Shown here: piece by piece, positions 61,101 through 64,000 of the stretch
Layout of the letters: the number at the start of each line of letters is the position of its first letter
Numbering within the stretch: the first letter of the stretch is position 1
Source of the DNA: Ephemerocybe angulata
Lineage: Eukaryota; Basidiomycota; Agaricomycetes; Agaricales; Psathyrellaceae
DNA length: 64,000 nucleotides
Assembly: GCA_013368325.1 (NCBI GenBank)
Contig: JAACJK010000003.1
Coordinates: forward strand, 310,001 to 374,000
Direction: 5' to 3'
Notes under the pieces: generated by a model
What the model saw: the letters and a program-made list of their open reading frames with translations, nothing else
The model's database searches: none
What the model was told of the DNA's origin: nothing
Position numbers and translations under genes: made by a program

Positions 61101-62419
61101 TTTGCCCCTTGTGGGGCCTGAACTTTTTGCAAAAAAATCACAAATTTACTGGCACTTAGAGAATACACTTTTATTTCATTAAACATAGCAGTTAGTGAGT
61201 GTGTATATTATTTTGAAAAGGTAACTTATGGTTAGTCCTTCAAAATATGCCAACTCAATGCACAAACAGTGCTTTTCCAGGCCCTGGCTTAGTTAGTGCC
61301 CATCCCAATACGGATGGCCAAGTGATGGCTGAATTATGTGCATGGCTCGATGGCACATGTTGCCACCTCATCATATCACATATTCTAGCTTTTCTTCCCA
61401 CCACAACAATCTCACCACCTCCCCCTACGCCAACATTTTATGCAGCTAGTGAACCAGGCTGATTTACTAGCCTGCATGGGGGCACCAAGAAAACTGGACA
61501 TTGTCGCTGGGTTTCCTTGGTAGTGACCCTTTCACATGACCCTCAGCTAGTTCATTGGTCAAGGTAGTAGTATGTGTTTTGAACATTCAGATAGGCAGCA
61601 CCTGTGATGATTATGGGCAAGACTTCCCACAGTGAAGGGAGAGATATATCAGAGCCCAGATGTAAGAGAAAAATGTGCCCTTACACCCACAGTTCTCTGT
61701 GGGTCTCTTTGGGAATGGATATCTAGCGAGGCAGGTTGGACAGTTGCCCTCTGCAAGCCTTCGGAGCCTGTGAGTAATTGGCGAGTGGCCCGTCTACCAA
61801 TCTCACAGGTGCTGCCATTTATAAATAGACCATGGCAGCTTAGAAACCCACCACCACCACCACCACTACTACCACTGTTGCCTCAAATGCGTGATTCCCA
61901 GACAAACCATCATACTTTCACCATCTCTCTCAAATAAACAACTGCAAGCTCAGTGCAAGCATACATTGTTTCCTTTACACCCTTCACTCAGCTTTGAAAT
62001 ATACAGCAGGGACAATAGCCGAAGGGATATCACATTCAGATAGAGACCAGGAAGATGACTGAAGGAAGGAGGTGATGGTGAGAGAGATGCTTCTACACAT
62101 TGAGCTTGGCTACCCAGAAGAGTGAGGCTTAGAGAGGTGGCACTGGTTTAAGTAAACATTGTATCTTGCAGGGCAGCTGCTTTGGATTGCAGGGTTATGA
62201 GATTGCGATAACAATACCTTTAGCATAGTTTGTGTAGAGTTCCACTAAACCCAGTTTGCCCAGCATGAGATAGGGTACATGCAATTCAGATATAACTGCT
62301 AATTAAAACAGGGCCTATTTGGCTTTTGCCACTTTTTTCAACTCCTCTAAGGTGCTCAGAAGGGATAGGCTAGCCTCCCAGCACATTTCTTTGATCTCCT
62401 GGTTTAGTGTGTAGAAGAT
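58110..62419. other. Long decayed interval with a few open frames
   Basis: The open frames at 60124-60474 and 60462-60869 (+) read as protein (LALKLSWPLEWCLSEIETI, AFKQAWLDCVKSELSLYID) but are unrecognised. The second runs through an AGTTCA-word block (60610-60690), so it is unlikely to be an intact gene. A short CCA microsatellite lies at about 61848-61866. Confidence 0.35.
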
Positions 62420-62990
62420 TCTATCGGCATTCACAAGGCCCGCATTGGTACGGAACCCATTCAATGGTGCATGGATCGGAAGAGGCCCCGAGAGCAGAAC
62501 TGGGTGAATGATAGATGTGTTTCATGCCCAGCCATAGGAATGTTGCCATGCATGATGGTGGCTGAGAAAATAAGAAAGAGAGCATGCTGAGAACTTGACA
62601 ACCAGTTTCAACTCATGGAGAATGATGTGGCCTCCTTGGGTGGGGTCAAAATTACCCAACACCTAGATGGCACACCATCCGAAGGCACAAATGAATGAGT
62701 CTCGATGGGCCTTGCAGCAGATGCAGGGGCCGAGGTTGAAGGCAGTGCATGGGTAGACACTCTTGAGAAAGTTTCTCTTAAGCATGGAGTCATTCTTGTA
62801 GATGAGGTTGAGGTATTCCTGGTAGTACATGTATAGTTTAGGGGCCCATAATGTCAAGGCAGCTTGAGACAAAATCAGATAAGGGAGGCAGGGAATGTGC
62901 GAGCATCAACTTACAGCTAGCAAAGATGGCCATGCGATTCTGGGTGCCTATTCTGGTGAAGGTTCCGTGGCTTGGTCGACCCTTGCCCAA
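62420..62990 (-). pseudogene. TET/JBP-like 2OG-Fe(II) dioxygenase relic
   Basis: On the minus strand TRIGTQNRMAIFA is followed, after an intron, by LTLWAPKLYMYYQEYL, NFLKSVYPCTAFNLGP and the Fe-binding HRD with FGWCAI. A frame change leads to LGNFDPTQGGHIILHELKLVVKFS, and another to MHGNIPMAGHETHLSFTQFCSRGLFR. The order HxD, GGH..L, H.N.P, SFTQY..GGLFRW is that of an agaric dioxygenase family with many copies, here at least twice frameshifted. Assignment to the TET/JBP group rests on remembered motifs; it is a different branch from the gene at 12.1-13.4 kb. Confidence 0.55.
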
Positions 62991-63649
62991 TGGAGATGCC
63001 CACATTAAGGGCTAGCGAGTCACCAGCACGTTAGTGGTTAAGTTCCTCCGAGGTGAAGTCTGTAGTTGCACAGGCATCCAGAAGAGCCTGGGTTGCACCT
63101 GAGCAAAATTCCTCAAATGTTTTCAGGATACAGGAGTGGGGGCCAGCAGCTGGCTTGATAGTGGGCTCGGGGGTATCGATAGGTTTGTCCATTGACTTCC
63201 CCTTTTCCTTGGCGTTGTCCAGCTTGGCGACACCTACACAAATAATGTGACTGGGGTTCATCCATGAACACAGATTATCGGAGTCCACCCCATTTACAGA
63301 ACTGGAGGTGACTTGGATGCCATCGTACAGCGAGTGCAAGTCCACGTGGCTACAGCGGCCACTAATACACAGGTCAGTACTCTACTGATTTGCGTTTAAT
63401 ACGAATTGGACTGGCTCAACGTGGTAGACCTTGTAAATCAATATTAGTGAATATAGAGACAATACACTAAGCTGAAAGGACTTACCACAATGAGCACGAC
63501 GATGACGACGATAACAGCAGAGCAACACTGTATCGAACAGCTGATGTTGGGGAGTCTCTGTGGGTTCTAATGATAGTCGTAGGAGCACGCTGAGCAGGCA
63601 CAGAAACTTTCCACCACTCTCCTGGCTTCTTTGACTCGTGATTCGAGCC
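62991..63649. other. Unassigned, upstream of LINE fragment
   Basis: A minus-strand frame (63031-63345) may be upstream coding sequence of the dioxygenase relic (EPTIKPAAGPHSC...). Not resolved. Confidence 0.35.
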
Positions 63650-64000
63650 CTGCGGTTTTACACCACCAAGGCCCTCACAACCATCATAGCCATGAGGATG
63701 TTGGGCAACTCGAATCGGGGCCTCACCCTGAAGCACAAGCGCACTCTGTACTGCGCGTGCGTGATGCCTATCGCAACGTATGGGCACAGGCTGTGGTATT
63801 TTGAGGGTGCTAAGAACGTCGGTGTTCTTAAGCAACTGACATCCATGCAGCGTAAAGCAGCATGCTGGATCATGGGTGCCTTCCGCACCTCCCCCACCGG
63901 TGGGGTCGAGTCCCTGGCAGGGCTCGCCCCCATTCGGCTTCATCTTCAGAAGCTGTCCAAAAGAGCGATCTTTAGGACAGCCACTCTGTCCGACACACAC
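63650..64000 (+). pseudogene. LINE reverse transcriptase, C-terminal part, runs off the window
   Basis: The + strand is open to the window end. It reads FYTTKALTTIIAMRMLGNSN, RGLTLKHKRTLYCACVMPIATYG, LWYFEGAKN, MQRKAACWIMGAFRTSPTGG and LAGLAPIRLHLQKLSKR, the thumb/connection region of agaric Tad-like LINE polyproteins. It is well preserved, so the part beyond the window could be an intact 3' end. Upstream polymerase motifs are missing before about 63650, which implies a 5' truncation, usual for LINEs. Confidence 0.85.

Overview
The window comes from a filamentous basidiomycete, most likely a mushroom-forming agaricomycete. The evidence is short (about 45-65 nt) GT-AG introns in nearly every gene, an intron-containing tRNA-Arg, and a transposon complement (KDZ, fungal TET/JBP dioxygenase, hAT, Copia, LINE) typical of agaric genomes. 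No species can be named from the sequence.

Bases 1-10,330 are ordinary gene-dense euchromatin, all on the + strand. They hold the 3' part of the cohesin gene SMC3, a small hydrophilic protein of unknown function, ribosomal protein uL23 (RPL25), an Msb2-type signalling mucin, and tRNA-Arg(CCT).

Bases 10,464-24,720 are dominated by one large DNA transposon of about 13.8 kb, recognised by inverted repeats at 10,932 and 24,720. It carries five gene-sized units: a TET/JBP-type 2-oxoglutarate/Fe(II) dioxygenase (+, frameshifted), a KDZ transposase with a CxC2 cysteine cluster (-, apparently open), an acidic protein with an in-frame 13 x 18-bp minisatellite (+, cut short), a Zn2Cys6-cluster/coiled-coil protein (-, one nonsense codon) and a small acidic protein (+, open). 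Dense arrays of the CpG-containing word GGAC/GTCC occur along the element. A second, roughly 2.5-kb element with about 650-bp inverted arms has landed inside it. The TET/JBP-KDZ partnership is a known fungal association, but the other cargo, the word arrays and the pattern of decay deserve a closer look.

Bases 24,965-31,030 hold two hAT transposase pseudogenes and a hAT-type MITE with a perfect 8-bp target duplication and an embedded tRNA-like module. Bases 31,000-64,000 are AT-richer and mostly decayed: four copies of a 600-840-bp word-rich repeat, Copia and LINE fragments, a second KDZ of the CxC5/CxC6 type, a second TET/JBP-like dioxygenase relic, and fragments of WD40 and kinase-like genes. 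No intact host gene was recognised right of 24.4 kb. The working idea is a transposon graveyard beside a conserved gene block, in which a transposon family travels with its own DNA-base-modifying enzyme.
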